In this document: piece after piece, positions 8,219-16,637 of the stretch | Layout: each line of letters opens with the position of its first letter | Position numbering within the stretch: the first letter of the stretch is position 1 | Virus record (IMG/VR): IMGVR_UViG_3300010412_000002 | Span: 1-64,000 of that record | Length of the DNA stretch: 64,000 bases | Reading direction: 5' to 3' (one strand) | Source: a virus | Program-made: the position numbers and the translations under genes | Notes under the pieces: model-generated | Databases searched by the model: none | The model's input: the letters and a program-made list of their open reading frames with translations, nothing else | What the model was told of the DNA's origin: nothing

Positions 8219-8792
8219 CTACGTCAAATTTAGGACTGTTATCTTGGCGATCTTCCCATAGAAGAAAGTCGCGATCACGTAGCCAACGTAGCGAATTTTT
8301 CATATACGTTAGCCTATTTTCACTTATAGAAGACATTTTAACTTCTTCTAGCTGCTTCTCCAATCCTCTAATAATATCTGATACTGAATACCCTTCAGAA
8401 ATAATATTAGCGAATTCAACCTTGCAGCGTTTTTTGTTATCCTTTAGGGATCTGGTGCCTGGAAAATGATTAACTTTATCCGTAGCCGGAAATACTTTCC
8501 AGAATTTTTCAAAATCTTCCTCTAGTTGGATATCTATTGGAAGAGATGATTCAGTGTCAATAATTGATGAGATGTATTGTCTGCCTTTATTGGTAAGACT
8601 ACTTGCCTCATCAATATATCCACTAAGTTGCAGTTCAGTTCGAATTTTTTCTGGGAAATACCTAGTAAATCCCTTTCCTTCAAACTTAGATAGTAGGAAC
8701 ATTGCATGTCCCATAGGTAATTCTCCTGCAATCATGTTGATTATATAGTCTTTATGGAGGAGAATTGAATCACTTGTAAGCATTACTCTCAT
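8208..8792 (-). CDS. Putative replication protein linked to helicase
   Basis: A 194-aa protein. Residues 1-75 look like a winged-helix region (LQLSGYIDEASSLTNKGRQY). The second part (FEKFWKVFPATDKVNHFPGTRSL) resembles proteins seen next to DnaB-like helicases in other phages. Tight coupling on both sides (ATGA overlap with the upstream Zn protein, 11-nt overlap with the helicase) supports a shared role, such as helicase loading. I cannot name a family with certainty. Confidence 0.45.
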   Translation of the reverse strand: MRVMLTSDSILLHKDYIINMIAGELPMGHAMFLLSKFEGKGFTRYFPEKIRTELQLSGYIDEASSLTNKGRQYISSIIDTESSLPIDIQLEEDFEKFWKVFPATDKVNHFPGTRSLKDNKKRCKVEFANIISEGYSVSDIIRGLEKQLEEVKMSSISENRLTYMKNSLRWLRDRDFLLWEDRQDNSPKFDVDVI

Positions 8793-9835
8793 TCGAAGAG
8801 GCTAATTTGTTTGCTTATTTGCGCCAGGAATTTATGCGCTTCTGTGGCTGCTTGATATGCGCAATCCTCTGCTGTTTCAAACCCATAAAAGTCAGTATCA
8901 CCAGAGAATAGTAAATCTACTTTGGATTCTGTTATAAAGATATGATAATCCCAGTAGAGTATTCCATCTATATCCGATGCTGAAATATGAATAGATAACT
9001 CTTCTTGATCCCCAAAAGGAAGAACAAAATCAAGCTCATCATTCATTTCTACATCTAATCCATGGAGATGGCAAGTGTATGTGTTAAGATCTGGGAAGCG
9101 TGTTCTGTCTAACCAGGTTGTATTATCACATTCCTCGCATTGTATGTTCACAAACCTATCTCTGTTAGTTAGGTTAAATTCATCCAGGCAACTTTGACAG
9201 TAATGTTCCCCAAGAGAATTATTCATTATACGAGTATTATTTTCCATAACAGTTATTGGATAATATTCCCAGCATTGTTTGCAAATATCTGATGTAACAT
9301 GAGTATCACCTTTGTATAGGTTTTCATGTTCTTCAATTACATGATTACATTCATGACAAACACCTGCCCAACTAAGTAAAGTATCACTTATTCCGTGTTC
9401 AATCGGCATTCGTAGATACTTTGATCCATAAGGTTGCGAACAAAATACGCACAAATGGTGAAGTTCATTCCCCCATGCGTAGGCAGAAACATCATCAGGT
9501 AATGTTTCTGTTTTTAAATATTTACGAATCCTAGGATTCTTAACTGATGATGTATTTATGTGTCTTTTACCTTTCTTATTTACATGAGCTCGATATAGCT
9601 CTTCGTGGTCTTCACATAAAAATACCACCTGATCTACTACAGATCCATCCTCAAGGACTTCGTATAAATGTAGCGGATTTCTGGCGTCATTCATTTCATC
9701 GCAGAACGGACATAGCATATGTTTTTCTCCATAAGTTCCATAATCGGATAACTTTATGTCAGAAAAATCGTAATGTCCAGTTTCTAAGCTTTTAAAGAAT
9801 CTCTTATCACCAGATACTTTTTTATTTATTAACAT
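8789..9835 (-). CDS. Multi-zinc-ribbon protein, 348 aa
   Basis: At least six Cys pairs of zinc-knuckle type are visible: CPFC, CVFC, CHEC, CKQC, CQSC and CEEC, with intervening His residues. The C-terminal 110 residues lack Cys pairs and look like a separate alpha/beta domain (LSIHISASDIDGILYWDYH). It may be a nucleic-acid-binding or host-interaction scaffold. The start is ATG 9835 (MLINKKVS); upstream in-frame codons cross a hairpin (9852-9874). It is unrelated in length to, but clearly similar in style to, its upstream neighbour. Function unknown. Confidence 0.7.
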   Translation of the reverse strand: MLINKKVSGDKRFFKSLETGHYDFSDIKLSDYGTYGEKHMLCPFCDEMNDARNPLHLYEVLEDGSVVDQVVFLCEDHEELYRAHVNKKGKRHINTSSVKNPRIRKYLKTETLPDDVSAYAWGNELHHLCVFCSQPYGSKYLRMPIEHGISDTLLSWAGVCHECNHVIEEHENLYKGDTHVTSDICKQCWEYYPITVMENNTRIMNNSLGEHYCQSCLDEFNLTNRDRFVNIQCEECDNTTWLDRTRFPDLNTYTCHLHGLDVEMNDELDFVLPFGDQEELSIHISASDIDGILYWDYHIFITESKVDLLFSGDTDFYGFETAEDCAYQAATEAHKFLAQISKQISLFE

Positions 9836-9851
9836 TTTATATAATTGAGGA

Positions 9852-9874
9852 GGGCAGGGCATTACGCCCCACCC
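9852..9874 (-). promoter_or_regulatory. GC-rich hairpin before multi-zinc gene
   Basis: GGG-CA-GGGC ... GCCC-CA-CCC with a 5-nt loop, 16 nt upstream of the ATG at 9835. It separates the two Cys-rich genes and is followed by an AT-rich leader rather than a T-run. Confidence 0.5.
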
Positions 9875-9900
9875 ACTCAGAATATTGCACACTTAATTGT

Positions 9901-10701
9901 TCATTCTCGAAAAGACTCGCTCTGACAAACTGCACATTTCGTATTAGGCCTAGATACTTTATTGTATGGCAACTTAGCAGCTTTACTGTTTTGACAGCCA
10001 GCTCCCTGACAATCATAACGACAATCTGGGGAGCAAAATTCGCATCTTCCATATTCATCGCATTTATGGGTTTCCAAGAAACACGATGTACATTTGAAAT
10101 TAGCGACTCGATCTACACATGTAGGGCATATACCAGTAATTGTTACACCAACTGGATCTAAATGATACGGATCTTGACATCCTTTACAGATAGTAAAGTC
10201 TGAATGCTCCCCTCCCGCTTGGCAGGTAGAACAGCGACCATACATATCTATCATATCTCCAGACTGCAGTAGGTGTTTACAACTAGTACATACTTTATGA
10301 ACTAAATCGTGATGGCATTCTTCACAGAAGCTAGACGTCTTAGCCTGTTCGGGGCTTAGGGTATTTTCACACCCAGGCACAAAACACATTTGTCTAGCAC
10401 CTTCTGAGCATTTCTCACAATAACCATACTGATCTACTGTGGACGCTTTTACAGTGTCATGACACATGTTGCAAGTAGTCATTGATCCAAAATGAGGTTC
10501 TGGACCATATGCATTTGTGAAGTGTGAGAGACAGAGCCATCCAGTTTCCTTATCTGGTCCCCAACTCTCTACAAAAAACAGTTTTTTATGTCCAGTAGTT
10601 CCGCATTCCATACATTCAGTATTGGATCTACAGTTACTACAAGTAGTATCAATGTCTTCGACAAAGTACTGCCTGCAGACTGGACATCTAGGCTTACTCA
10701 T
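9901..10701 (-). CDS. Extreme Cys-rich tandem zinc-ribbon protein, 266 aa
   Basis: I count about fifteen CxxC or near-CxxC knuckles (CPVC, CSNC, CMEC, CNMC, CEKC, CEEC, CTSC, CSTC, CKGC, CPTC, CTSC, CEFC, CAVC and others) spread over the whole length, so the protein is probably a string of seven or more zinc ribbons with little else. DQYGYCEKC, DMYGRCSTC and DEYGRCEFC recur, showing an internal repeat (D-x-Y-G-x-C-x-x-C). Such arrays usually bind nucleic acid or proteins. No enzyme motif is seen. It precedes another multi-zinc gene. Confidence 0.75.
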   Translation of the reverse strand: MSKPRCPVCRQYFVEDIDTTCSNCRSNTECMECGTTGHKKLFFVESWGPDKETGWLCLSHFTNAYGPEPHFGSMTTCNMCHDTVKASTVDQYGYCEKCSEGARQMCFVPGCENTLSPEQAKTSSFCEECHHDLVHKVCTSCKHLLQSGDMIDMYGRCSTCQAGGEHSDFTICKGCQDPYHLDPVGVTITGICPTCVDRVANFKCTSCFLETHKCDEYGRCEFCSPDCRYDCQGAGCQNSKAAKLPYNKVSRPNTKCAVCQSESFRE

Positions 10702-10781
10702 GCCACAAGCTTCGTGTAAGCAGAATTCCGGATTTGCAACATTGACATTAAAGCATGACTGTGGATTAATGCCTTGTGCAT
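10698..10781 (-). CDS. Possible 27-aa peptide
   Basis: A short frame (MHKALIHSHALMSMLQIRNS...) fills the gap between the membrane protein stop (10799) and the Cys-rich protein start, ending in an ATGA overlap with the latter. It could be a leader peptide for translational coupling; it may also be chance. Confidence 0.25.
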   Translation of the reverse strand: MHKALIHSHALMSMLQIRNSAYTKLVA

Positions 10782-10798
10782 GTATGCATTTGGTATTC

Positions 10799-11878
10799 TT
10801 ACTTCGTCCTCCGTGTGGAGAGTGCTCTGTCGAGACCCCCAGATTTCGAAGAACGACGAAAAAAGGCTAGAGTATCGTCTACTAAGGTCCTCCCTGGTCC
10901 TGATTTTCTGTCTTGGTTCTTGCCTCCTTCGAAAGTTTTCCATCGAGAAACAAGATTTGACAAGTTAATACCAATTCGAGATCGAAGTTTAGGGGAAAGA
11001 CCACTAAAGTTCGTTACTATTTCGTCTACGATTTGTTTAACGTTTTGACGATCTTGGTTTGTACCTACTTTCATGATAAGATACCGAATACCATCTGCTG
11101 GATTTTGGGTATACTTTTTAACATCCTGATTATAGGAAGAAACTGCTCCGACAACTGGATTTAAGGACCGATCCAATCGAGCAATTACTGCCGAGATACT
11201 ATCATACAAGCCAAGGATATAGTGCGTAAGCATTGCTCCCAGGCTCGCAAACATTAAATAATCTAAGTGTTCCAGGGGATTAAAGTCGGGTGGATACCCA
11301 TATGCTTGATAAACCAAAGACAAATCTGTGCCAGTAATTGGAGATAGGAATTCAGTAACGGCCCATCGAGCCATCTGAAACTGTCCCAAACCTTGCGCAA
11401 TTGTCAAATAGTTGAGATATGGAATATAATACGCGGCAAAAAATACCCAGAATACTGCTACTAAACGAAAGACCAATAGCATATAATGCCGAGGGTCATT
11501 GGCTTTTTTCTTGTCTAACAAAAAATCAAATGATTGCACAAGTTCGGAAATCTTATGCGCAACCATAATGTTCATTAGTGAGCCACCTAGATTCACTGCA
11601 AAGTGAGTAGTAAATCGAGCAATCGTATTGACTGTCGGTTGTCCTACTGGATGTATACTAGCAGCTAATAAAGCTTCGGCGGCGGAGACCAAGGTAATAA
11701 AGAATAGAACCCACTTTGCGTGCCCTTCAAGAAGAACTTCATTGATGTAATCTCCTGTATTCAACCCACTTTCGTTGATCTTTTTATTCTCGTTATACAA
11801 GAGAAACACAAGAGCTACAACAACTAACAAGGATCCTACAAGTGCAATAGGATCCATAAAAGAAAAGAACTGGTCCAT
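10799..11878 (-). CDS. Multi-pass membrane protein, 359 aa
   Basis: About five hydrophobic segments are visible: residues 10-28 (ALVGSLLVVVALVFLLY), 54-72, 88-106, 131-150 (LLVFRLVAVFWVFFAAYY) and 204-224, followed by a soluble, basic C-terminal domain of about 130 residues rich in Arg/Lys/Ser. It sits between DNA polymerase and the Cys-rich genes. I do not recognise the family. A membrane protein of this size beside replication genes could anchor replication or act in superinfection exclusion; this is speculation. Confidence 0.65.
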   Translation of the reverse strand: MDQFFSFMDPIALVGSLLVVVALVFLLYNENKKINESGLNTGDYINEVLLEGHAKWVLFFITLVSAAEALLAASIHPVGQPTVNTIARFTTHFAVNLGGSLMNIMVAHKISELVQSFDFLLDKKKANDPRHYMLLVFRLVAVFWVFFAAYYIPYLNYLTIAQGLGQFQMARWAVTEFLSPITGTDLSLVYQAYGYPPDFNPLEHLDYLMFASLGAMLTHYILGLYDSISAVIARLDRSLNPVVGAVSSYNQDVKKYTQNPADGIRYLIMKVGTNQDRQNVKQIVDEIVTNFSGLSPKLRSRIGINLSNLVSRWKTFEGGKNQDRKSGPGRTLVDDTLAFFRRSSKSGGLDRALSTRRTK

Positions 11879-11918
11879 GTCGATTGGATTAAGTGAACAA
11901 TCTCTTTAACAGGGGAAG

Positions 11919-13853
11919 TTAATGGACCCAGTGATCAGTTATCACAGGAGTTGCCTCCATAGGAATGTGCGTACAAAATAATCTGCCTGATTCTTCCATA
12001 CACCATTTTATTTTCTTAGCAACTTCCGGAGCTAAGTTCCTATCACATTCTATTACAATCTCATCATGTACAATGTTGACGATCATGACCTTGTCCCAAA
12101 GATCATTCTCTTGTACATACCTCCTAAAGAGGATTGAAGCGTACTTCGTCATGCTCGCCCCAGTACCTTGAATTGGGTAATTCTGAGCTTCTCTCTCTAT
12201 CTTTCCTAGACTCGAGTAGAATCGGCTCCAAAAATACTTGGGGATTTCGTACCCTCGACTCTTATAGTAGTCGATTAGATCTTTATAATAGATGTACTCG
12301 GTATATTCAGGTGGGTAATAGCGACGTTTGGTAACCGGATCAGTTACGATATAACCATTCTCACGAACGAACAGTTTAACCTTGTTGAAATATGGCTTTA
12401 ATCCAGGAAAAGTTTCAAACCAACGATTTATAAAATCGCGAGCCTCTTCCAACGGGACTCCAAAGTCTTTTGCTAATTTATACTCACTCATACCGTAAGG
12501 AATTCCAAAATTTAGACGTTTTGCATAGAACCTTAGATCAGTATTGACATCTTTGCTCACCTCTACTCCATACATACGGGAGGCGGTGAAGGAATGAGGA
12601 TCACCCCCTTTATTATTAAAAAAGTCAATCATGGCAGGGTCGTTGGCCAAATCGCCCATAATTCTAGTTTCCTGAGCAGCGTAGTCAGTCACTACAAGGA
12701 CGTTACTTTGGCTTGCTGGCACAAAGCACTTTCTGTAATCACTATCCCGCTTTATGTTCTGCAGATTCGGAGAAGTAGAACTCATCCGACCTGTATTTAA
12801 GATTTGATTGTAGTTTGAATGCACCCGCCCAGTGCTAGGGTGGATATTAGACAGGAACTTGCTGCCGTAAGTATTCAAGCTCTTCTGATACTCTTTCATT
12901 GTTAAATACAACTTAACGAATGGAAAGCGCTCTGAGTGTTGCTCGATGTTTGTTCGCTGAACACTGTCTTTGTAAACAGGTTCACTAGATAATTTCGACT
13001 TTTCTTTATCAAGGATTTGAATGGGAATCCCAATTTCCTTAAACAGGGCCCCAACTTGCTTAGAAGAATTCCAATTTATTCCAATATAGTCATCCAATCT
13101 ATTATCTAACAACCATTGATTCAAAATTTTCAAGGCCTCAGCGAGTTTCTCTTCAACTTCTAGTCTAATTTCGTCCCACAATCGCGGGTCTAAATAGAAA
13201 CCATTAGTTTCGATATCGCCTAGTACAAGTGAATACTCGTTCTCAAGCCGGGCACAAGTGGTTTGATCCGTTTCTTGCAAAAGAACTTCTTGTGCGCGAT
13301 TAATCTGTAGCGGTAAAACTACGTCATAAGCCCCATATAGAATATGGGAGGGCGAGAACTCTGAATCATTTAGAGTTGAAAACTCTTTACGAATATCCTT
13401 ACTCAGAGTTTCCTCAAAGAGAGAAAGCTGATTAGAATAGCTGAAAGTTGTATAGCGTTGGGACAGAACTTCTAGAGAGGCTTTTCCTGGTTTTCCGCCG
13501 AGTAAGATGCGTTCCTGAAGAAAACAATCCTTAATATTTTCGAGTCTAATTCCTAGACGAACGAGGAATTCATAATCAAACTTTCCATTTACCATAACTT
13601 TTGTCACCTCTTGGCTCTCCAATATGCCTTTCAAAGGCGATAGATCTTGGTACCTGGCGTCAATGATAAATTGATTAAGTTCATCACCTATCTGCAGCAT
13701 GATTATTGAATCCACTAGAGGGTCAAGACCTGTTGTTTCAGTGTCTAACCCCACAATCTTTGTAGGACTGGAATTTATGTAATCCAAGACCTCGTTTATG
13801 GTCGCCGCGTGGAAATCTCCTACTCTGTACGGCGCAACAAGATGTATTGTCAT
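11919..13853 (-). CDS. polA: DNA polymerase I (family A) with 3'-5' exonuclease
   Basis: A 644-aa replicative polymerase. The exonuclease domain begins with GLDTETTGLD (Asp37, Glu39). The polymerase palm and fingers carry motif A DYAAQETRIMGDLA (Asp present), motif B RFYAKRLNFGIPYGM (an R...K...NFG..YG helix) and motif C IVHDEIVIE (His-Asp-Glu). No 5' nuclease domain is present, as usual for phage PolA. All catalytic residues seen appear intact. The start is coupled to the upstream gene by an ATGA overlap (13850-13853). It replicates the phage genome. Confidence 0.95.
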   Translation of the reverse strand: MTIHLVAPYRVGDFHAATINEVLDYINSSPTKIVGLDTETTGLDPLVDSIIMLQIGDELNQFIIDARYQDLSPLKGILESQEVTKVMVNGKFDYEFLVRLGIRLENIKDCFLQERILLGGKPGKASLEVLSQRYTTFSYSNQLSLFEETLSKDIRKEFSTLNDSEFSPSHILYGAYDVVLPLQINRAQEVLLQETDQTTCARLENEYSLVLGDIETNGFYLDPRLWDEIRLEVEEKLAEALKILNQWLLDNRLDDYIGINWNSSKQVGALFKEIGIPIQILDKEKSKLSSEPVYKDSVQRTNIEQHSERFPFVKLYLTMKEYQKSLNTYGSKFLSNIHPSTGRVHSNYNQILNTGRMSSTSPNLQNIKRDSDYRKCFVPASQSNVLVVTDYAAQETRIMGDLANDPAMIDFFNNKGGDPHSFTASRMYGVEVSKDVNTDLRFYAKRLNFGIPYGMSEYKLAKDFGVPLEEARDFINRWFETFPGLKPYFNKVKLFVRENGYIVTDPVTKRRYYPPEYTEYIYYKDLIDYYKSRGYEIPKYFWSRFYSSLGKIEREAQNYPIQGTGASMTKYASILFRRYVQENDLWDKVMIVNIVHDEIVIECDRNLAPEVAKKIKWCMEESGRLFCTHIPMEATPVITDHWVH

Positions 13854-14242
13854 TGGATGTATACTGTTTTGGCGTAGAAAGTTTTTAATTCTTTCACGCC
13901 CATTTCATTATTTCTGGAGGTTTTTGTACGTACTATCATTGGATATACTTCATTGAAGTAGTGATCTTCATCTAGCATTTTAGACGGTATTCGCATTGTG
14001 TCTAATCCATATCTAAGTAATGGATCATTGTTTACTTCAAAATATATTTCATTTAGTGCAGCCCTTAAGTGCATGTTTCTTTTCTTTACGTGCAGAGCTT
14101 TTACTAATTTATCTACTTGAGACAAATAGAAATATAGATTAAAATGCCAAGTGATACTAGTTCCTTCAATGAAAAAGTCAATCTCAATGATTACGTAGTA
14201 GTAATTAAGATTATATCTTAATGCTTGAATGACATTTTGCAT
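13850..14242 (-). CDS. Tandem paralogue A (IEI...TWH protein), 130 aa
   Basis: ATG 14242 (MQNVIQAL) lies in a TAATG overlap with the upstream paralogue's stop. It shares with the next two genes a beta-strand/TWH signature: IIEIDFFIEGTSITWHF. This member is the most diverged. Function unknown. The arrangement of three consecutive genes with the same motif implies tandem duplication. Confidence 0.55.
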   Translation of the reverse strand: MQNVIQALRYNLNYYYVIIEIDFFIEGTSITWHFNLYFYLSQVDKLVKALHVKKRNMHLRAALNEIYFEVNNDPLLRYGLDTMRIPSKMLDEDHYFNEVYPMIVRTKTSRNNEMGVKELKTFYAKTVYIQ

Positions 14243-14637
14243 TATAGATATGGTTTTATTTTTGCACGATCTGCGGTAGGAATAGACTTTATTAACTCGT
14301 CCGTTGCTTGCTCGTTTATTAGCATAAAATACCACATTCGTTTATTTGTCGTCTTTAAGGGAATACCTGTACTAGTCCAGTATCCTTTGAGAATGCACTG
14401 AGAATAGAACTTAGTACTATAAGTAATGTCATATGCATGAATTGCCTGCACAATGACATCATATAGAGGACCTCCTCGTATCTTATAGTACTTAGTTCCA
14501 TTTAGTCCAGTAAAATCTTCCCTGTGAAGGAAGATATGCCAGGTTGGCTTGTCCTCTTCGAAACTAACTTGAATTTCAAGAGTTATACGAAACAATGTTA
14601 CATTCTCTGTATAGACAAAAGCATGTGTTGTTGTCAT
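14242..14637 (-). CDS. Tandem paralogue B (LEIQ...TWH protein), 131 aa
   Basis: It carries LEIQVSFEEDKPTWHIFLH near the N-terminus, aligned with FEIQVDFDESGQITWHMFVH in the next gene, followed by a Tyr/Lys patch (KYYKI against YYRKL). The protein looks soluble and mixed alpha/beta. It overlaps both neighbours (ATGA upstream at 14634-14637, TAATG downstream), so the three paralogues would be translated together. Function unknown. Confidence 0.6.
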   Translation of the reverse strand: MTTTHAFVYTENVTLFRITLEIQVSFEEDKPTWHIFLHREDFTGLNGTKYYKIRGGPLYDVIVQAIHAYDITYSTKFYSQCILKGYWTSTGIPLKTTNKRMWYFMLINEQATDELIKSIPTADRAKIKPYL

Positions 14638-15035
14638 TTTTTCTCTGTTAGTTTCTTTTTAAATGCCTTTTCTTGCGCTTTAGAGAGCTTACAATCGACG
14701 ATTATCTTACTAACAGTGGAATCTCCTAAGAAATCTGTAACTGTCCAGAAATCGCCTAGTAAAGCGTCTTGAGCGTTTTTTAGTGCTTGTATGGATCCAA
14801 ATCTTTCGTAGAGATGAGTTTGCAAGGAACGTAACGTAAATACTAAAGCTGTCTTTCCAGAAACAGATTTTAGTTTACGATAGTAGGTCTCTTCAATTGG
14901 ATCAATGTGAACAAACATGTGCCAGGTTATTTGACCTGACTCATCAAAGTCAACTTGGATCTCAAATGTAAAATCCAGGCTAAGCAATCTATTGCTTTGG
15001 TTGTAGAATCCCTTAACTGCATGAAGTGTAGACAT
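14634..15035 (-). CDS. Tandem paralogue C (FEIQ...TWH protein), 133 aa
   Basis: Starts with ATG at 15035, 1 nt after the stop region of the gene ending at 15037. The signature FEIQVDFDESG + ITWHMFVH is clearest here. The C-terminal end is basic (KLSKAQEKAFKKKLTEKK). It heads the set of three paralogous genes. Function unknown. Confidence 0.6.
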   Translation of the reverse strand: MSTLHAVKGFYNQSNRLLSLDFTFEIQVDFDESGQITWHMFVHIDPIEETYYRKLKSVSGKTALVFTLRSLQTHLYERFGSIQALKNAQDALLGDFWTVTDFLGDSTVSKIIVDCKLSKAQEKAFKKKLTEKK

Positions 15036-15036
15036 G

Positions 15037-15369
15037 TTAAAAGATTTCTTTGCCGTCTACTGTTAGAAACTTATCTAGTAATAGATCTGGTTCAACAGAT
15101 TCAGCACTGTTAGAAGTTGTTGTTAATCCGATTGTATAAAGTTTCCTAATAGGAAATACTTTTCTTTCGGGGTTTATGGTGTCAACAAATTTAGTTACCC
15201 ATTCAAGTTCCCAGTATTCAGTGACGTATGTTTCTTGAATGGTTTCATTTTGTTCATCCAAAATAAAGGGGTAGCCTGTTCTATCCTTACGAATTAACTT
15301 AGCTACCCCTATTGGATCTTCATTATTCTGGTGGTCTTTATAGACTACCACGATTGATCCTTGCTCCAC
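15037..15369 (-). CDS. Hypothetical protein, 110 aa
   Basis: A small protein that begins with a beta-rich, SH3-like stretch (GSIVVVYKDHQNNEDPIGVAK). It has no membrane segment. It lies between the M15-type peptidase gene (5-nt gap) and the three tandem paralogues. I do not recognise it. Confidence 0.5.
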   Translation of the reverse strand: MEQGSIVVVYKDHQNNEDPIGVAKLIRKDRTGYPFILDEQNETIQETYVTEYWELEWVTKFVDTINPERKVFPIRKLYTIGLTTTSNSAESVEPDLLLDKFLTVDGKEIF

Positions 15370-15374
15370 TTACT

Positions 15375-16067
15375 TTACAATCTTTTTCCCACAAACTGTA
15401 GATGGATGTGGGGACCAGTGGCGAACGGGTTAATTAAAATATTCTCATACCATTCATCTCTCCAAGCAATTAGATACTTAGAAGAATGGTAGCTGTCCTC
15501 AATGTAGAAGTCTAGCTCATACTCCTTAAGCCATTTCTGGCCTTTGTCGGTTCCAACCCAACTTAAGAATTTTTGAGTATCCGAAGAATGAAGGTCAATT
15601 GCGTTTCCACCGAAGTGTTTCGAGAAAGGATTCCCGTGACGAGTGGCACTATTAACTTTAATCATGTCCTCAGGACTATTCTTATCTTCACCATACGCAA
15701 TCAAAGCTGCTAACAGCTCGGTTGAAATTTCGTAATCACGTAGGTATGGTTGAAATTGGAAAGGAGTTTCAGGATATCCTCGCTCTTCCTTATAGAATTG
15801 CTGAAGATCTTTTTTATTCCTTTTATAAGCAACAGCTTTTACATAGGGGTCATCTAAGAATGTTTCCAACTGATGCAACTTTATTTCAGATGCGACTAGT
15901 TGGTTTTCCAGTTCGCAAACTGTAGATTGCATTTCAGTTATCTCCGGGTAATCTAAAACTTTCACCTCTTTCTGAGTACTGGACATCATAATAGAGATTG
16001 TAATTGCCAAGAGAATAGGAACATTTTTATTTATCCATAGGCCAAACTGGCCAAGTTTATTTTTCAT
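15375..16067 (-). CDS. Membrane-anchored M15-type peptidase (putative lysin)
   Basis: A 230-aa protein. ATG 16067 (MKNKLGQFG) gives a signal-anchor (about residues 15-30, NVPILLAITISIMM), a helical linker, and a C-terminal catalytic domain with SKHFGGNAIDLH (the H-x(3)-G-x-A-x-D zinc motif in slightly altered spacing) and PHIHLQF (H-x-H). These are marks of peptidase M15/VanY-like D,L- or D,D-peptidases that cut peptidoglycan cross-links. The N-terminal anchor suggests delivery to the periplasm. It is the first of four wall hydrolases in the left arm. Confidence 0.7.
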   Translation of the reverse strand: MKNKLGQFGLWINKNVPILLAITISIMMSSTQKEVKVLDYPEITEMQSTVCELENQLVASEIKLHQLETFLDDPYVKAVAYKRNKKDLQQFYKEERGYPETPFQFQPYLRDYEISTELLAALIAYGEDKNSPEDMIKVNSATRHGNPFSKHFGGNAIDLHSSDTQKFLSWVGTDKGQKWLKEYELDFYIEDSYHSSKYLIAWRDEWYENILINPFATGPHIHLQFVGKRL

Positions 16068-16068
16068 T

Positions 16069-16590
16069 TTATATTGTTTCGGTATTGGGAGCTTCCTCGT
16101 CTTCCAGTTCCTCAGCGCTACTGTATACAATATTCGAAGCATCTGGCACCCAGTATAACATCTTAAGTGCTTTGCTCGTCATGATATATTCAGCAACTTG
16201 CAGCCTTGGATCTAGCGTGCTAGTAGAATTCCCTTCGCTATCTTTATAGTGATCGCGAGGAACAAATTTTTCTACATACACATTACTAGATTTTTCCAAT
16301 CCATCGGGAGTATTCTTATGAAAATAAGGTACATACTCCCCTAACACATTCTTACGGTGTCTCAATTGAGCACTTTTAAAATATGATAGATTCCTATTCC
16401 TATCAGTTGTCCACCGTAGTCCAATACGCGTATACGAAACATTTAATGCCTCGTGCGTTTTCTTTCTACGAAGTACATAGAATTCATTTGCTTCAATAAG
16501 TTCACGAATTCTTGGTTCGATAGTATTAAGAGTTCTGGTTCGGCCAACCTGCTTTACAGCTCCAAAAGGTTTTTGAACGGTTCCTTCCAT
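16069..16590 (-). CDS. Hypothetical protein, 173 aa
   Basis: A basic N-terminal half with NRNLSYFKSAQLR, and an acidic C-terminus (AEELEDEEAPNTE). The central motif resembles NRYNIAYFRSALLR in the gene at 19566-20120, and both carry a later EYIMTSKALKML/DYFLTPEGRAAL block, so the two may be distant paralogues. A candidate promoter lies just upstream (16604-16635). Function unknown. Confidence 0.55.
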   Translation of the reverse strand: MEGTVQKPFGAVKQVGRTRTLNTIEPRIRELIEANEFYVLRRKKTHEALNVSYTRIGLRWTTDRNRNLSYFKSAQLRHRKNVLGEYVPYFHKNTPDGLEKSSNVYVEKFVPRDHYKDSEGNSTSTLDPRLQVAEYIMTSKALKMLYWVPDASNIVYSSAEELEDEEAPNTETI

Positions 16591-16603
16591 TCAAATTAGT
16601 TTA

Positions 16604-16635
16604 CAAAGTTAAGAAATAATCTCCGAAATATAAAA
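16604..16635 (-). promoter_or_regulatory. Bacteroidota-type promoter
   Basis: On the minus strand TAACTTTG (16611-16604) matches the -7 consensus TAnnTTTG, with TTTT (16635-16632) 20 nt upstream in place of TTTG. It lies in the 47-bp gap before the gene starting at 16590 and could drive the lysin and paralogue genes downstream. Confidence 0.5.
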
Positions 16636-16637
16636 TA

